NCBI RefSeq assembly: GCF_009870825.1
Contig: NZ_WTWY01000021.1
Coordinates: 1 to 64,000, forward strand
Reading direction: 5' to 3'
DNA length: 64,000 nucleotides
From: Paenibacillus sp. USDA918EY
Lineage (GTDB): Bacteria > Bacillota > Bacilli > Paenibacillales > Paenibacillaceae
The position numbers were made by a program, and so were the translations under genes. Position 1 is the stretch's first letter, and each line of letters starts with the position of its first letter. Of this stretch, positions 44,168 to 53,107 are shown in pieces. The notes under the pieces were generated by a model, which saw only the letters and a list, made by a program, of their open reading frames with translations, was not told the origin of the DNA and did no database searches.

Positions 44168-44692
44168 CTATTTCCCCTTGACCAGCTCGGCCAGCTGCTT
44201 GCCCGTTTTTTTCAATTCATCGTTTTTCGAGGAAATGACATGCCCGCTTTCGCTCAGCAGCTGCTGATAGGACTGGAGCGCGCCCGAAAACAACCCGCCG
44301 TACTCCCGAAGCAGCTCCTTCTCCTCTTCCCGAAGCGGCCGGTTTCCTCCGATCTGCCAGGACGTGATGGCATCCACCAGACCGCCAAGCGCCGGAAAGG
44401 CGTAAAGGTTGTTTCTGCCCAGCGCATTGGCCAGCCTGTCGTGGGTAAACGCGGCCGAATAAGCCGCCAGCTTCAGCGCGTTCAAACCGTTCGTATCGCC
44501 GCTGTCCGCGGCATCCAATAGCGAAGTGTTCAACACCTGCATCTGAAAAAGCGATACCTCGTACAGCATACGCCCGGCATCCGCATGTTCCGTTTGCGGC
44601 CGCAACATCCGGTACCCTTGGATAACCAGCAGCCCGACCAGCACCACCATCAAGCCCAAAAACAGCAAATCCCTGAAACCCCGTCTTTTCAT
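44168..44692 (-). CDS. Unrecognised single-pass membrane-anchored protein
   Basis: 174 residues, family not recognised. One N-terminal transmembrane helix (about 9-26) follows a short basic start (MKRRGFRD). The remainder (about 35-174) is predicted by eye to be helical and rich in Leu, Ala, Glu and Lys, with a Lys-rich C-terminus and no cysteines or obvious catalytic motif. The N-in orientation suggests the domain is extracytoplasmic. It stands alone between the hem promoter and speD. A second reading frame through the same stretch (to 44714) has Arg/Gly-rich shadow composition and is rejected. Confidence 0.7.
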   Translation of the reverse strand: MKRRGFRDLLFLGLMVVLVGLLVIQGYRMLRPQTEHADAGRMLYEVSLFQMQVLNTSLLDAADSGDTNGLNALKLAAYSAAFTHDRLANALGRNNLYAFPALGGLVDAITSWQIGGNRPLREEEKELLREYGGLFSGALQSYQQLLSESGHVISSKNDELKKTGKQLAELVKGK

Positions 44693-44786
44693 TGGCGAGC
44701 CCCCTTTGATTCATAGACAGATTGAACTAAAGTTTGCACCGAACTTCCTGTTCAAAGGGCCCGATGCGGCCCTATAGCCTTCATTT

Positions 44787-44900
44787 CTTTAGTTCATTCT
44801 ATATAGATAGATTGAATTAAAATAAGTCACATCTTTGACACGGATATTCCCTGTGGATCAAGGAATGACAAGTAAAAACTTTAGTTCATTCTATATAGAT
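44787..44900. repeat. Two 22-bp direct repeats in the speD / 44168-gene interval
   Basis: A 22-bp sequence beginning CTTTAGTTCATTC and ending ATATAGAT occurs at 44787-44808 and again exactly at 44879-44900, 92 bp apart. Degenerate inverted relatives (AGATTGAACTAAAG at about 44718, AGATTGAATTAAA at about 44807) lie nearby. They sit upstream of the unrecognised membrane-protein gene. The rest of 44693-44946 has no gene. Promoter or operator roles are possible but unproven. Confidence 0.8.
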
Positions 44901-44946
44901 GAGCTTGTTCCATACTTTCTAAGTATATTGGGGACCCGCAAAACAA

Positions 44947-44976
44947 ATAACCATGGAGGGCAGCCTCCATGGTTAT
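44947..44976 (-). terminator. Terminator of speD
   Basis: A perfect 13-bp stem ATAACCATGGAGG / CCTCCATGGTTAT with a 4-base loop, 33 bases past the speD stop. The minus-strand continuation TTGTTTTGC is moderately U-rich. Confidence 0.7.
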
Positions 44977-45009
44977 GACTCATTATCAATTGTTAAGCGC
45001 CGCGGCCTA

Positions 45010-45408
45010 TTATACCAGCTCGACTTGTTCGATTTCCGGCGTTTCCACCTTCAATTCGCCCAAACCGCGTACAAGCTTTTTCGCGTACGTTTTTTCGGGT
45101 TTCAATACGGATACCAGGTAATCGATTGCCAATTGTGGATCGACGGTTTCGCCGCAGGTGTAGCAATCGATCGCTGCAAATCCTCTCTCGGGATACGTGT
45201 GAATCGAGAGGTGACTTTCCGACAGCAAAACAAGCACTGTCGCCCCTTGAGGTTCAAATTGCTTGGATTGTACCGACATCACTGTTGCGCCGCATGTTTC
45301 GGCAGCCTCAACCAGTTGGGCTTGCAAAAACTCCGCATCGTTCAGCATATCGAAGTCGACTCCCCAAGTATCAACAGCAACGTGTCTTCCGAAAGTTGAG
45401 TATTCCAT
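45010..45408 (-). CDS. speD: S-adenosylmethionine decarboxylase proenzyme
   Basis: 132 residues, the short bacterial class (B. subtilis SpeD/SpeH type). It supplies decarboxylated SAM for spermidine synthesis. Self-cleavage at the E-S bond in LSESHLSIHTYPE (E64/S65) should generate the pyruvoyl cofactor. GETVDPQ lies downstream. ATG at 45408 follows AAGGGGG; a longer frame to 45453 runs into the leader and is rejected. Confidence 0.93.
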   Translation of the reverse strand: MEYSTFGRHVAVDTWGVDFDMLNDAEFLQAQLVEAAETCGATVMSVQSKQFEPQGATVLVLLSESHLSIHTYPERGFAAIDCYTCGETVDPQLAIDYLVSVLKPEKTYAKKLVRGLGELKVETPEIEQVELV

Positions 45409-45556
45409 CTTCCGGTTCCCCCTTCCTAGGAATAAAATGTTTGAAAATTTCATCCGCTAGGACCTACGTCATTCACTTCCCGAGGGAATAATCTCTCGCA
45501 ACATTCAATGTCCTGAGTGAATCCTGGTTCCTAATATATTCTTTTCAACGAGATTA

Positions 45557-45585
45557 AAAATAACATCTATCAAGGCGAATTGCAA
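45557..45585 (-). promoter_or_regulatory. Possible speD promoter
   Basis: Minus-strand TTGCAA (45580-45585), 17-base spacer and TATTTT (45557-45562). It would give an untranslated leader of about 140 bases before speD. No known riboswitch was recognised there. The stretch 45586-45780 shows nothing else. Confidence 0.4.
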
Positions 45586-45780
45586 TACTTTTTTTAAAAC
45601 TCCGGGCGTTTTATTTTCTGATGGCGTGTCCCGGCTTCAACAAGCAATTCAACGGCGTTTCAACGTTGTTTGCGGCCGTTTGTCCGCAAGGTTTTCCACT
45701 AATTTTCGAGACGTCTGCAGCTGTGTACTCCGCGCCCACGGCTTCAATACTTGCCCTTATTTCCGAACCATGAATCACGC

Positions 45781-45816
45781 AAAAAAGGAACCCCTTCTTG
45801 CGCGAAGGAGTTCCCC
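45781..45816 (-). terminator. Terminator of the 195-residue protein gene
   Basis: GGAACTCCTTCGCG / (A)AGAAGGGGTTCC hairpin followed by TTTTTT on the minus strand, 15 bases past the stop at 45831. Confidence 0.85.
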
Positions 45817-45830
45817 GTTTCATCTATGGA

Positions 45831-46418
45831 TTAGGCCTCTAATGCGAACCATTTTGCGGCCCCTTGCCGCAGCTTCTCGTCGATTCGGGCGACTTCGTCG
45901 CTCGTTTCCGCCTTGTTGCGTTCATCGAGCCAATAATCGATGTCCTGGTAAAGCCGGGATATTTCCTGCTCGACGTCGTTCAGCTGATAAACCCGCTGAA
46001 GTTCGCCTGCGGTATGTTTGTATTGGTATACCAATTTGCGGCCGGAAGCGGTCGCTTCCTCAATCTTCCGGACGGAACCCTGTTCATAATAATACAACAT
46101 CGTGAATCCTTGATAAATACGTTTCACGACGCCGTTTCCTTTGCAGTCGGTAAACAGCTTGCGCACCAGATTCGTCAAACGGGGATTCACCAAGCGGCAT
46201 GACAACTCACAGAAGTATTGGCCATGGTTACTTTCGAGAGGAAAATGAACCTCCTCGCCGCTTTCGTCTTCAAGCACAATTTCTTGTCCTCCGCTGCCGA
46301 GCACTTTCACAATGACGTGAATGTGGCAGCATTCAGCCGAATGCATAAACTGGTTCAATTGAAGCTCCGACATTTGTAATGTGGCTTTCACATACTCCGT
46401 GGCTAACCGCTGAGCCAT
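45831..46418 (-). CDS. Unrecognised cytosolic protein (195 residues)
   Basis: Not assigned to a family from sequence. No signal peptide or membrane segment. The N-terminal half is mixed alpha/beta and contains a Cys/His cluster (SAECCHIHV near 27-35) and further cysteines near 69, 73 and 91. The C-terminal half (about 125-190) is strongly helical and charged, with YKHTAGELQRVYQLND and a final EKLRQGAAKWFALEA. The composition, AGGAG-containing start region (ATG at 46418), own terminator and promoter-like TATAAT all support a real gene. It stands alone between speD and engB. A metal- or redox-linked role for the cysteines is only a guess. Confidence 0.75.
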   Translation of the reverse strand: MAQRLATEYVKATLQMSELQLNQFMHSAECCHIHVIVKVLGSGGQEIVLEDESGEEVHFPLESNHGQYFCELSCRLVNPRLTNLVRKLFTDCKGNGVVKRIYQGFTMLYYYEQGSVRKIEEATASGRKLVYQYKHTAGELQRVYQLNDVEQEISRLYQDIDYWLDERNKAETSDEVARIDEKLRQGAAKWFALEA

Positions 46419-46573
46419 AAAAATCTCCTCAATTCTTTGTGATGACGATAGAAATCCGGTTCGAACATGATCGAAGCATTTCTATGGTCGGAAGAAAAAT
46501 TTCCGCTTAAACGCGGGCTTGCGCCATGGATTCGGAACGCAGATCGCTTCCGGCTGATCCATGCTTTAGTATT

Positions 46574-46579
46574 ATTATA
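46574..46579 (-). promoter_or_regulatory. Candidate -10 box for the 195-residue protein gene
   Basis: A perfect TATAAT on the minus strand about 155 bases before the start at 46418, with no convincing -35 box at the right spacing. The interval 46419-46764 contains no other gene. Confidence 0.35.
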
Positions 46580-46764
46580 CAGCACATCACAAATCGATTG
46601 CTTGCAGCCGGAACCATGAATTTTCTTCATATTTCATAAAAAAACGGATTAAACCGGATTTTAGGGCACACTTTTGGCGGGATGCTCACTTTCCTGCCGG
46701 TTAAAGTCTGAATCCCTACGCGATACGCTTAAAATATCGGGCTAATGCGCCGGCTATTGTTCCG

Positions 46765-47397
46765 TTATTCGGGGTTTTGCTCCGTTTTTGACGGCAAAGG
46801 CTCTTCGCGTTCCAGGCCGGATACGGACGTAATGTGCGCCCAGAGTTCGTCCCTTCCGACGCCGGTTTCCGACGAAAACATGATAAAAGCGTCCGTTTTC
46901 CGCAGCAAGAGTGCGTCTTTCATCTGCTTGACATGCTTTTGCCACCGCGTTTTCGGGATTTTATCGGCTTTCGTGGCGACGATGCAGACCGGAATGTCAT
47001 AATGCTTCAACCAGTCGTACATCAACTCGTCGTCCTTGGTCGGCGGATGGCGAAGATCCAGCACAAGCAGGACCAGCTTCAGCGTTTCCCGCTCAAGCAA
47101 ATATTTTTCGATCATCTTGCCCCAAACCTGCCGCTGCGTTTTCGACACTTTGGCGTAGCCGTACCCCGGAAAATCGACGAAATACAGCTCCTCATTGATG
47201 CGGTAATAGTTCAAATGCTGGGTTTTGCCCGGCGTCGAACTCGTTCGGGCCAAATTTTTGCGGTTGATCATGCGGTTGATCAACGAAGATTTGCCTACAT
47301 TGGAACGCCCTGCCAGAGCAATCTCCGGCAAGGCGTCCACTGGATATTGGTCAGGGCCGACGGCACTGATAACAAATTCTGCTTGGGTTACTTTCAT
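46765..47397 (-). CDS. engB: Ribosome biogenesis GTPase EngB/YsxC
   Basis: 210 residues. P-loop GRSNVGKSS at 30-38, G2 TPGKTQ near 56, G3 DFPGYGYA near 75 and TKADK near 150. It assists late 50S subunit assembly and is essential in many bacteria. ATG at 47397 lies 14 bases after the lonA stop, with AGAGAGGAAC ahead, so it is probably co-transcribed with lonA, as in B. subtilis. Confidence 0.94.
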   Translation of the reverse strand: MKVTQAEFVISAVGPDQYPVDALPEIALAGRSNVGKSSLINRMINRKNLARTSSTPGKTQHLNYYRINEELYFVDFPGYGYAKVSKTQRQVWGKMIEKYLLERETLKLVLLVLDLRHPPTKDDELMYDWLKHYDIPVCIVATKADKIPKTRWQKHVKQMKDALLLRKTDAFIMFSSETGVGRDELWAHITSVSGLEREEPLPSKTEQNPE

Positions 47398-47411
47398 CGT
47401 AAAGTTCCTCT

Positions 47412-49748
47412 CTAGTGCACTTCCGTCTGCTCCACGAGCGCATGCTTCAGGACTTGGTCCATATGGGATACCGGAATGAACTCCACTTCATCGCGGACGC
47501 TGTCGGGAACATCGCGCAGATCCCGTTCGTTGTCTTTCGGAAGCAGTATTTTTTTGTAGCCGGCGCGATGGGCGGCAAGCGATTTTTCCTTCAATCCCCC
47601 GATCGGGAGCACCCGTCCGCGCAGCGTAATTTCTCCGGTCATCGCCACATGCTTGGAGACGTGTTTTTTGGTAAGAGCCGAAATAAGGGCGGTCGCGATC
47701 GTTATGCCGGCCGACGGGCCGTCTTTCGGAATGGCGCCTTCAGGGATGTGAATGTGGATATCGTTTTTCTCGTGAAACTCCGGATCGATCCCGAGTTCCG
47801 CCGCTCTGCTGCGGGTATAGCTGAAGGCAGCCTGCGCGGACTCTTTCATCACATCGCCGAGTTGGCCGGTGAGCGTCAGCTTGCCGGAGCCCGGCACGAC
47901 CGTTACTTCGATTATTAACGTTTCGCCGCCCACCTCGGTCCAGGCCAGGCCCGTTACGGTACCTATCTGGTCTTCCAGATCGGCCACGCCGTGACGGAAC
48001 TTCGGCGCGCCCAAATAATCCTTGACGTCGTCCGGTCCGATCGCAATCGTCTCCGATTCGCCCGATACGATTTTTTTGGCCGCTTTCCGGCAAAGGGCGG
48101 CTACCTGCTGCTCCAAATTCCGGACGCCCGATTCGCGGGTATATTCCCTGACGACTTTAAGCAGCGCGTCTTCGCCGATTTGCAGCTGCTCATCCTGCAG
48201 CCCATGCTCCCGTTTCTGCTTCGGCAGCAGATAACGCTTGGCGATTTGCAATTTCTCCAGTTCCGTGTAGCCCGGAATGTTCAACACTTCCATGCGATCA
48301 AGAAGCGGCCGCGGAATATTGTGAATCACGTTGGCGGTCGTAATGAACATGACCTGCGACAGATCGAACGGAATTTCGATAAAATGGTCGCTGAACGTGT
48401 TGTTCTGTTCCGGGTCGAGCACCTCCAGCAGTGCTGCCGAAGGATCTCCGCGGAAATCGGAAGCCATTTTGTCGATTTCATCCAGCAGAAAAACCGGGTT
48501 TAACGCTCCCGCCGTTTTCATTCCTTGAATGATCCGGCCCGGCATGGCGCCGACATAGGTGCGGCGATGGCCGCGGATTTCGGCTTCGTCGCGGACGCCG
48601 CCCAGCGAAATGCGGACGAACTTCCGGTTTAAGGATCTTGCGATGGAACGGGCAAGCGACGTTTTGCCGACGCCCGGAGGACCTACCAGGCAAAGGATCG
48701 GCCCCTTCATCTTTTTGACCAGCTGCTGCACGGCCAAATATTCCAGCACCCGCTCTTTCGGCTTATCCAGGCTGTAATGGTCTTCGTTCAACACCTGCTC
48801 CGCTTTATGAATATCGAGATCATCCTCGGTTTTGGTGCTCCAAGGCAAAGCAAGCAGCCAATCGACGTAGTTGCGGATGACGCCGCCTTCCGCGGAGCTT
48901 GCGGGCATTTTCTCCAGCCGGTCGATTTCCTTCTCGACCTTCTCTTTCACCCGTTCAGGAAGCTCCTGTTTCGCCATCTGCTCGCGCAGTTCCTCGACTT
49001 CTCCGGCGCGCCCTTCCTTCTCGCCCAGCTCTTTCTGGATCGCCTTCATCTGTTCGCGCAAATAATATTCCTTTTGGGTTTTTTCCATTTGCTTTTTGAC
49101 CCGTTGGTTGATCTTGCGCTCGAGCTCCAGCACTTCCCGCTCGTTGTTCAGAATATCCAGCAGCTTCTCGAGCCGTTTGCCGACGTCGATCGTCTCCAGA
49201 ATTTCCTGTTTGTCCTTGATCTTCAGCGACAGATGGCTGGTGATCACGTCCGCGAGGCGCCCCGGCTCCTCGATGTCGGATACGGCGGCGAGCGTTTCCG
49301 GCGTCACCTTTTTCGATAAATTGATATAGTGCTCGAATTGGCTCAGAACGGTGCGCATCAAAGCATCCACTTCCGGATTGCCGCTGTCTTCTTCATGCAG
49401 TTCCCGCGCAAGGACCTCGTAATATTCCTCGTTGTCGGTATACTGTATAATTTCGGCGCGCTCCATGCCTTCCACAAGGACACGGATCGTGCCGTTCGGG
49501 AGCTTGAGCATTTGTCTCACATTGGCAACCGTGCCGATGCGAAAAATATCGTCATGCGTAGGTTCCTCTATGTTCACCTCGGACTGAGAACAAAGGAGAA
49601 TTAAATTATCATCCACCATCGCTTTTTCCAGCGCTTTGACCGATTTTTCCCGGCCTACATCGAGATGCAGTACCATGCTCGGGTAGACCAGAAGGCCTCG
49701 CAAAGGCAATAACGGAAAACGGCGGCCTTTCGCTTTACTAAGCCCCAT
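47412..49748 (-). CDS. lonA: ATP-dependent protease LonA
   Basis: 778 residues, normal length. An N-terminal substrate-binding LON domain (about 10-205) is followed by a coiled region (about 210-305) and the AAA+ module with P-loop GPPGVGKTS (about 354-362). The Ser/Lys peptidase domain has catalytic Ser in KDGPSAG and Lys in the ALTKKHVSKH...GGLKEK region. It degrades misfolded and regulatory proteins in the cytosol. ATG at 49748 is preferred over GTG at 49760 because GGAGGTG lies 9 bases ahead of the ATG. Confidence 0.95.
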   Translation of the reverse strand: MGLSKAKGRRFPLLPLRGLLVYPSMVLHLDVGREKSVKALEKAMVDDNLILLCSQSEVNIEEPTHDDIFRIGTVANVRQMLKLPNGTIRVLVEGMERAEIIQYTDNEEYYEVLARELHEEDSGNPEVDALMRTVLSQFEHYINLSKKVTPETLAAVSDIEEPGRLADVITSHLSLKIKDKQEILETIDVGKRLEKLLDILNNEREVLELERKINQRVKKQMEKTQKEYYLREQMKAIQKELGEKEGRAGEVEELREQMAKQELPERVKEKVEKEIDRLEKMPASSAEGGVIRNYVDWLLALPWSTKTEDDLDIHKAEQVLNEDHYSLDKPKERVLEYLAVQQLVKKMKGPILCLVGPPGVGKTSLARSIARSLNRKFVRISLGGVRDEAEIRGHRRTYVGAMPGRIIQGMKTAGALNPVFLLDEIDKMASDFRGDPSAALLEVLDPEQNNTFSDHFIEIPFDLSQVMFITTANVIHNIPRPLLDRMEVLNIPGYTELEKLQIAKRYLLPKQKREHGLQDEQLQIGEDALLKVVREYTRESGVRNLEQQVAALCRKAAKKIVSGESETIAIGPDDVKDYLGAPKFRHGVADLEDQIGTVTGLAWTEVGGETLIIEVTVVPGSGKLTLTGQLGDVMKESAQAAFSYTRSRAAELGIDPEFHEKNDIHIHIPEGAIPKDGPSAGITIATALISALTKKHVSKHVAMTGEITLRGRVLPIGGLKEKSLAAHRAGYKKILLPKDNERDLRDVPDSVRDEVEFIPVSHMDQVLKHALVEQTEVH

Positions 49749-49838
49749 CTGCTTTTGCACCTCCAGCCGTTCTCAGGTTATACACATCCGGTTTTATTTT
49801 AGCAAATGTTCACAAAAAAAACCAATCATTCGGCTGCT

Positions 49839-51620
49839 TCAACATGTGCCCGCATCGGTAATTTGCCCCTGACGGCCCGGCTTCGCCTGCAAAAACGAAG
49901 CGGCGGGAGCCTGCGGGAAAATTTCCGGCGCCGCGCTTTTGTCCATCGCCTCGCTTGGTTGTTCCTGCGCCTCGGCTCGTGCATCGGCTTCAGCCGCCTC
50001 CGGCTTCAACTCGCTTCCGAAAACATGAAGGAACACTTCCTGTACGTTATCGACCGGAATGACCCGCAGTCCTTCCAGGTTTTCAAACAGCGTCTGCCAG
50101 TTTTCCTTCGGGATGATGACCGTCGTCGCTCCGGCTTGAAATGCCGCTTCGACTTTGGCAATGACGCCGCCGATCGGTTTGACGCGGCCATGGATGCTGA
50201 TCTCCCCGGTCATGGCGACCCGGTTGTCCACCGGAATGCCCTTGACGGCCGACATGATGGCCGTGGCCATGGCGATCCCCGCGGATGGTCCGTCGATCGG
50301 CGTGCCGCCCGGGAAGTTGATGTGCAAGTCATAGTTTCCCGGTTTCAGACCCAGGGAACGGAGCACGGTCAGGACGTTTTCGACCGAACCTTTGGCCATG
50401 CTTTTCCGCCGCAGCGTCCGGGAGTTCCCGCCGATTTCTTCTTCCTCGACGACGCCGGTAATATTGTATTTTCCTTCGCCCGGTGCGACCGGAACGGCGG
50501 TCACTTCGATTTCGAGCAGCGCCCCCATGTTCGGACCGTAAACGGCCAGGCCGTTGACGAGGCCCACCTGCGGCCGGTCGGGCACCTTGCGTTCCGGACG
50601 CGGTTGAAGCTGGCTGCTGCTTGCCACCCACTCCACGTCGGAGGCGGCAAGCGAATCCCTTTTTTCGGTCAAGGCAAGGCCGGCGGCCAGCTGAATGATG
50701 TTGACGGCTTCACGTCCGTTCGTCGCGTACTGTTTCACGACTTCAACCGCTTCCGGGCATGGCTTAAGCCCGATTTTCTGGATCGCGTCCTCCGCGATCC
50801 GTCCGATTTCGTCCGGAAGCAGCGGACGGAAATAAATTTCCATGCAGCGCGACCGCAGCGCCGGCGGCAGCTCCTGCGGGGAGCGTGTCGTGGCGCCGAC
50901 AAGTCGGAAATCGGCGGGAAGCCCGTTTTGGAAAATGTCATGGACATACGCGGGCGTATTGCTGTCCTCCGAATTGTAGTATGCGCTCTCGAGCAAAACT
51001 TTACGGTCTTCCAGCACTTTTAACAACTTGTTCATTTGGATCGGGTGCAGTTCCCCGATTTCGTCGACAAACAAAATGCCCCCATGCGCTTTCGTCACGG
51101 CGCCCGGTTTGGGCTGCGGAATCCCCGCAACGCCCATGGAGCCGGCCCCCTGGTAAATCGGATCATGCACCGAACCGATCAGCGGATCGGCAATGCCCCG
51201 CTCGTCAAAACGGGCGGTCGTCGCATCGATTTCCGTGAACTTGGCGTCAGCCTTAAAAGGGGAAGCGGGATTGCGCTTCGCTTCTTCCATCACGACGCGC
51301 GCGGCCGCGGTTTTGCCGACGCCGGGCGGTCCGTATATGATGACATGCTGGGGATTGCCGCTGCACAGCGCTGCCTTTAGCGCGCGCAGCCCGTCCTTTT
51401 GCCCGACGATATCCCCAAGCGATTGCGGTCTCGTTTTCTCGGCGAGCGGTTTCGTAAGCGATATGGAACGCAGCTTCCGCAGTTTGTCCATTTCCTTGCG
51501 GGATTCCCGGTCCACGGCGGTGCGGTTAGTTTTTTGTCCTCGCAGCAAATTCCAAAAATAGATGCCGATGATGACGGCAAAGAAAAATTGAACCAACATC
51601 ATGATCATGCTCAAATTCAT
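49839..51620 (-). CDS. lonB: ATP-dependent protease LonB, membrane-anchored
   Basis: 593 residues, longer than B. subtilis LonB (about 552). An N-terminal membrane segment (about 4-24) replaces the LON domain of LonA. AAA+ P-loop YGPPGVGKTAAA is near 95, Walker B ILFVDEIGEL near 181, and the Ser-Lys protease domain (about 350-540) has DGPSAGIAMA. The extra C-terminal 40 residues are Ala/Glu/Gln/Pro-rich and of low complexity. In B. subtilis LonB is made in the forespore under sigma-F; no such promoter could be confirmed here. It lies upstream of lonA in the same direction. Confidence 0.93.
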   Translation of the reverse strand: MNLSMIMMLVQFFFAVIIGIYFWNLLRGQKTNRTAVDRESRKEMDKLRKLRSISLTKPLAEKTRPQSLGDIVGQKDGLRALKAALCSGNPQHVIIYGPPGVGKTAAARVVMEEAKRNPASPFKADAKFTEIDATTARFDERGIADPLIGSVHDPIYQGAGSMGVAGIPQPKPGAVTKAHGGILFVDEIGELHPIQMNKLLKVLEDRKVLLESAYYNSEDSNTPAYVHDIFQNGLPADFRLVGATTRSPQELPPALRSRCMEIYFRPLLPDEIGRIAEDAIQKIGLKPCPEAVEVVKQYATNGREAVNIIQLAAGLALTEKRDSLAASDVEWVASSSQLQPRPERKVPDRPQVGLVNGLAVYGPNMGALLEIEVTAVPVAPGEGKYNITGVVEEEEIGGNSRTLRRKSMAKGSVENVLTVLRSLGLKPGNYDLHINFPGGTPIDGPSAGIAMATAIMSAVKGIPVDNRVAMTGEISIHGRVKPIGGVIAKVEAAFQAGATTVIIPKENWQTLFENLEGLRVIPVDNVQEVFLHVFGSELKPEAAEADARAEAQEQPSEAMDKSAAPEIFPQAPAASFLQAKPGRQGQITDAGTC

Positions 51621-51830
51621 ATCCTAAACCCTCCCGTTTCTCTGTCAAGCGGCCAATCCCCCCATTCTTCGATTCCATGATCCCAGGGTTGGCCTGATAC
51701 ATGGTAGTATAGCCGTTTCACACTTACGTAAACGCAACAAAGCGGGAAATATGGGCATATTTTTAAAATCGAGCAAAATCTCTCCTATAAAAAGACGTTT
51801 CATCGGCGCAGGCCCGGATCAGTTCGGCAT

Positions 51831-51868
51831 AAAAAAAGCTGCACGCCTTTTGAAAGGCCGTGCAGCTG
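51831..51868 (-). terminator. Terminator of ispG
   Basis: AGCTGCACGGCCTTT / AAAGGCGTGCAGCT hairpin followed by seven Ts on the minus strand, 17 bases past the ispG stop. The stretch 51621-51830 carries the lonB upstream region; a TATACT at about 51710 could be its -10 box, but no matching -35 was found. Confidence 0.88.
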
Positions 51869-51884
51869 AACATCACAAGTCTAA

Positions 51885-52982
51885 TTAATGCTTGCGTCCC
51901 GGAATTTTTCCGGTCTCTTCATATACTTTTACGATCTCGTCGATCTCTTTTTTGAGCTCGTCGACCATTTCGGCTTCCGGCACTTTGCGGATCATTTCCC
52001 CGTAGCGGAAAAGAAGTCCTTCGCCGCGGCCGCCGGCGATGCCGATATCGGCTTCGCGCGCTTCGCCCGGGCCGTTCACCGCGCAGCCGAGCACCGATAC
52101 TTTAATCGGCACTTTCAGCTTCGAGATGTAAGCTTCGACCTCGTTGGCGATCGAAAACAGATCGATGTCGAGTCTGCCGCAGGTCGGGCAGGAAACGAGC
52201 GTGGCCGCGTTGGAAATCAGGCCGAACGCTTTAAGAAGCTCGCGGGCTACTTTTATTTCCTCGACCGGGTCTGCGCTAAGCGAAATGCGGATCGTGCTGC
52301 CGATTCCCATCGCCAGGAGCGCGCCGAGGCCGGCCGAGCTTTTGATCGTACCGGAGAACAACGTCCCGGACTCGGTGATGCCCAGATGCAGCGGATACGG
52401 AATGACTTCCGCCGCCTTGCGGTAAGCTTCGATCGCCATCGGCACGTCGGATGCCTTAAGCGATACGATTATGTCGTGGAAATCGAGGTCTTCCAAAATT
52501 CCAATATGGTACAGGGCGCTTTCCACCATCGCTTCCGGCGTCGGGTAGCCGTATTTCTCCAGCAGATGGCTTTCGAGCGAACCTGCGTTAACGCCGATGC
52601 GGATCGGAATGCCGCGCTCCTTGCACGCTTTGACGACCGCTTCGACTTTTTCGCGGCTGCCGATGTTGCCCGGATTAATCCGGACTTTGTCAATGCCGTT
52701 TTCGATCGCTTTAAGCGCGAGCTGGTAGTTAAAATGAATATCCGCAACAAGCGGGATATGAATCCGTTTTTTGATTTCCTTGATCGCTTCGGCAGCTTCG
52801 TTGTTGTTCACCGTGACGCGCACGAGCTGGCAGCCGGCTTCTTCCAAGCGGAGAATTTCGGCAACCGTCGCTTCGACGTTTGCGGTTTTGGTGGTGCACA
52901 TGCTTTGAATGACGACTTCATTGCTGCCGCCGATCGTCAAATTACCGACTTTTACGGGTCTAGTGTCTTGTCTCAAAAACAT
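51885..52982 (-). CDS. ispG: 4-hydroxy-3-methylbut-2-en-1-yl diphosphate synthase (GcpE)
   Basis: 365 residues. It catalyses the reductive ring opening of MEcPP to HMBPP in the non-mevalonate isoprenoid pathway, using a [4Fe-4S] cluster. The cluster cysteines are in VSCPTCGR (near 267-274) and GCAVNGPGEA (near 304). A TIM barrel fills about 1-240. ATG at 52982 follows GGGAGAG by 8 bases; a frame to 53015 has a weaker start. Confidence 0.95.
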   Translation of the reverse strand: MFLRQDTRPVKVGNLTIGGSNEVVIQSMCTTKTANVEATVAEILRLEEAGCQLVRVTVNNNEAAEAIKEIKKRIHIPLVADIHFNYQLALKAIENGIDKVRINPGNIGSREKVEAVVKACKERGIPIRIGVNAGSLESHLLEKYGYPTPEAMVESALYHIGILEDLDFHDIIVSLKASDVPMAIEAYRKAAEVIPYPLHLGITESGTLFSGTIKSSAGLGALLAMGIGSTIRISLSADPVEEIKVARELLKAFGLISNAATLVSCPTCGRLDIDLFSIANEVEAYISKLKVPIKVSVLGCAVNGPGEAREADIGIAGGRGEGLLFRYGEMIRKVPEAEMVDELKKEIDEIVKVYEETGKIPGRKH

Positions 52983-53107
52983 GGTTTGTTCTCTCCCATA
53001 ACGCCAAGACTCCACCCCTGCCCCTGCAATCGGCTTGCGGCCTTGAGGGGAGGAAGTGGAGAACCGGCATGAATTTCGGAAAGCGGATGCGTTGCCGCCC
53101 TTAGAAC

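Noticed and set aside
44217..44714. Alternative 165-codon minus-strand frame overlapping the unrecognised membrane-protein gene
   Set aside because: Arg/Gly/Ala-rich shadow composition; the frame ending at 44168 has a clean membrane helix and Lys-rich C-terminus instead.
45611..45823. 70-codon minus-strand frame downstream of the 195-residue gene
   Set aside because: It contains the terminator hairpin at 45781-45816 and has no binding site.
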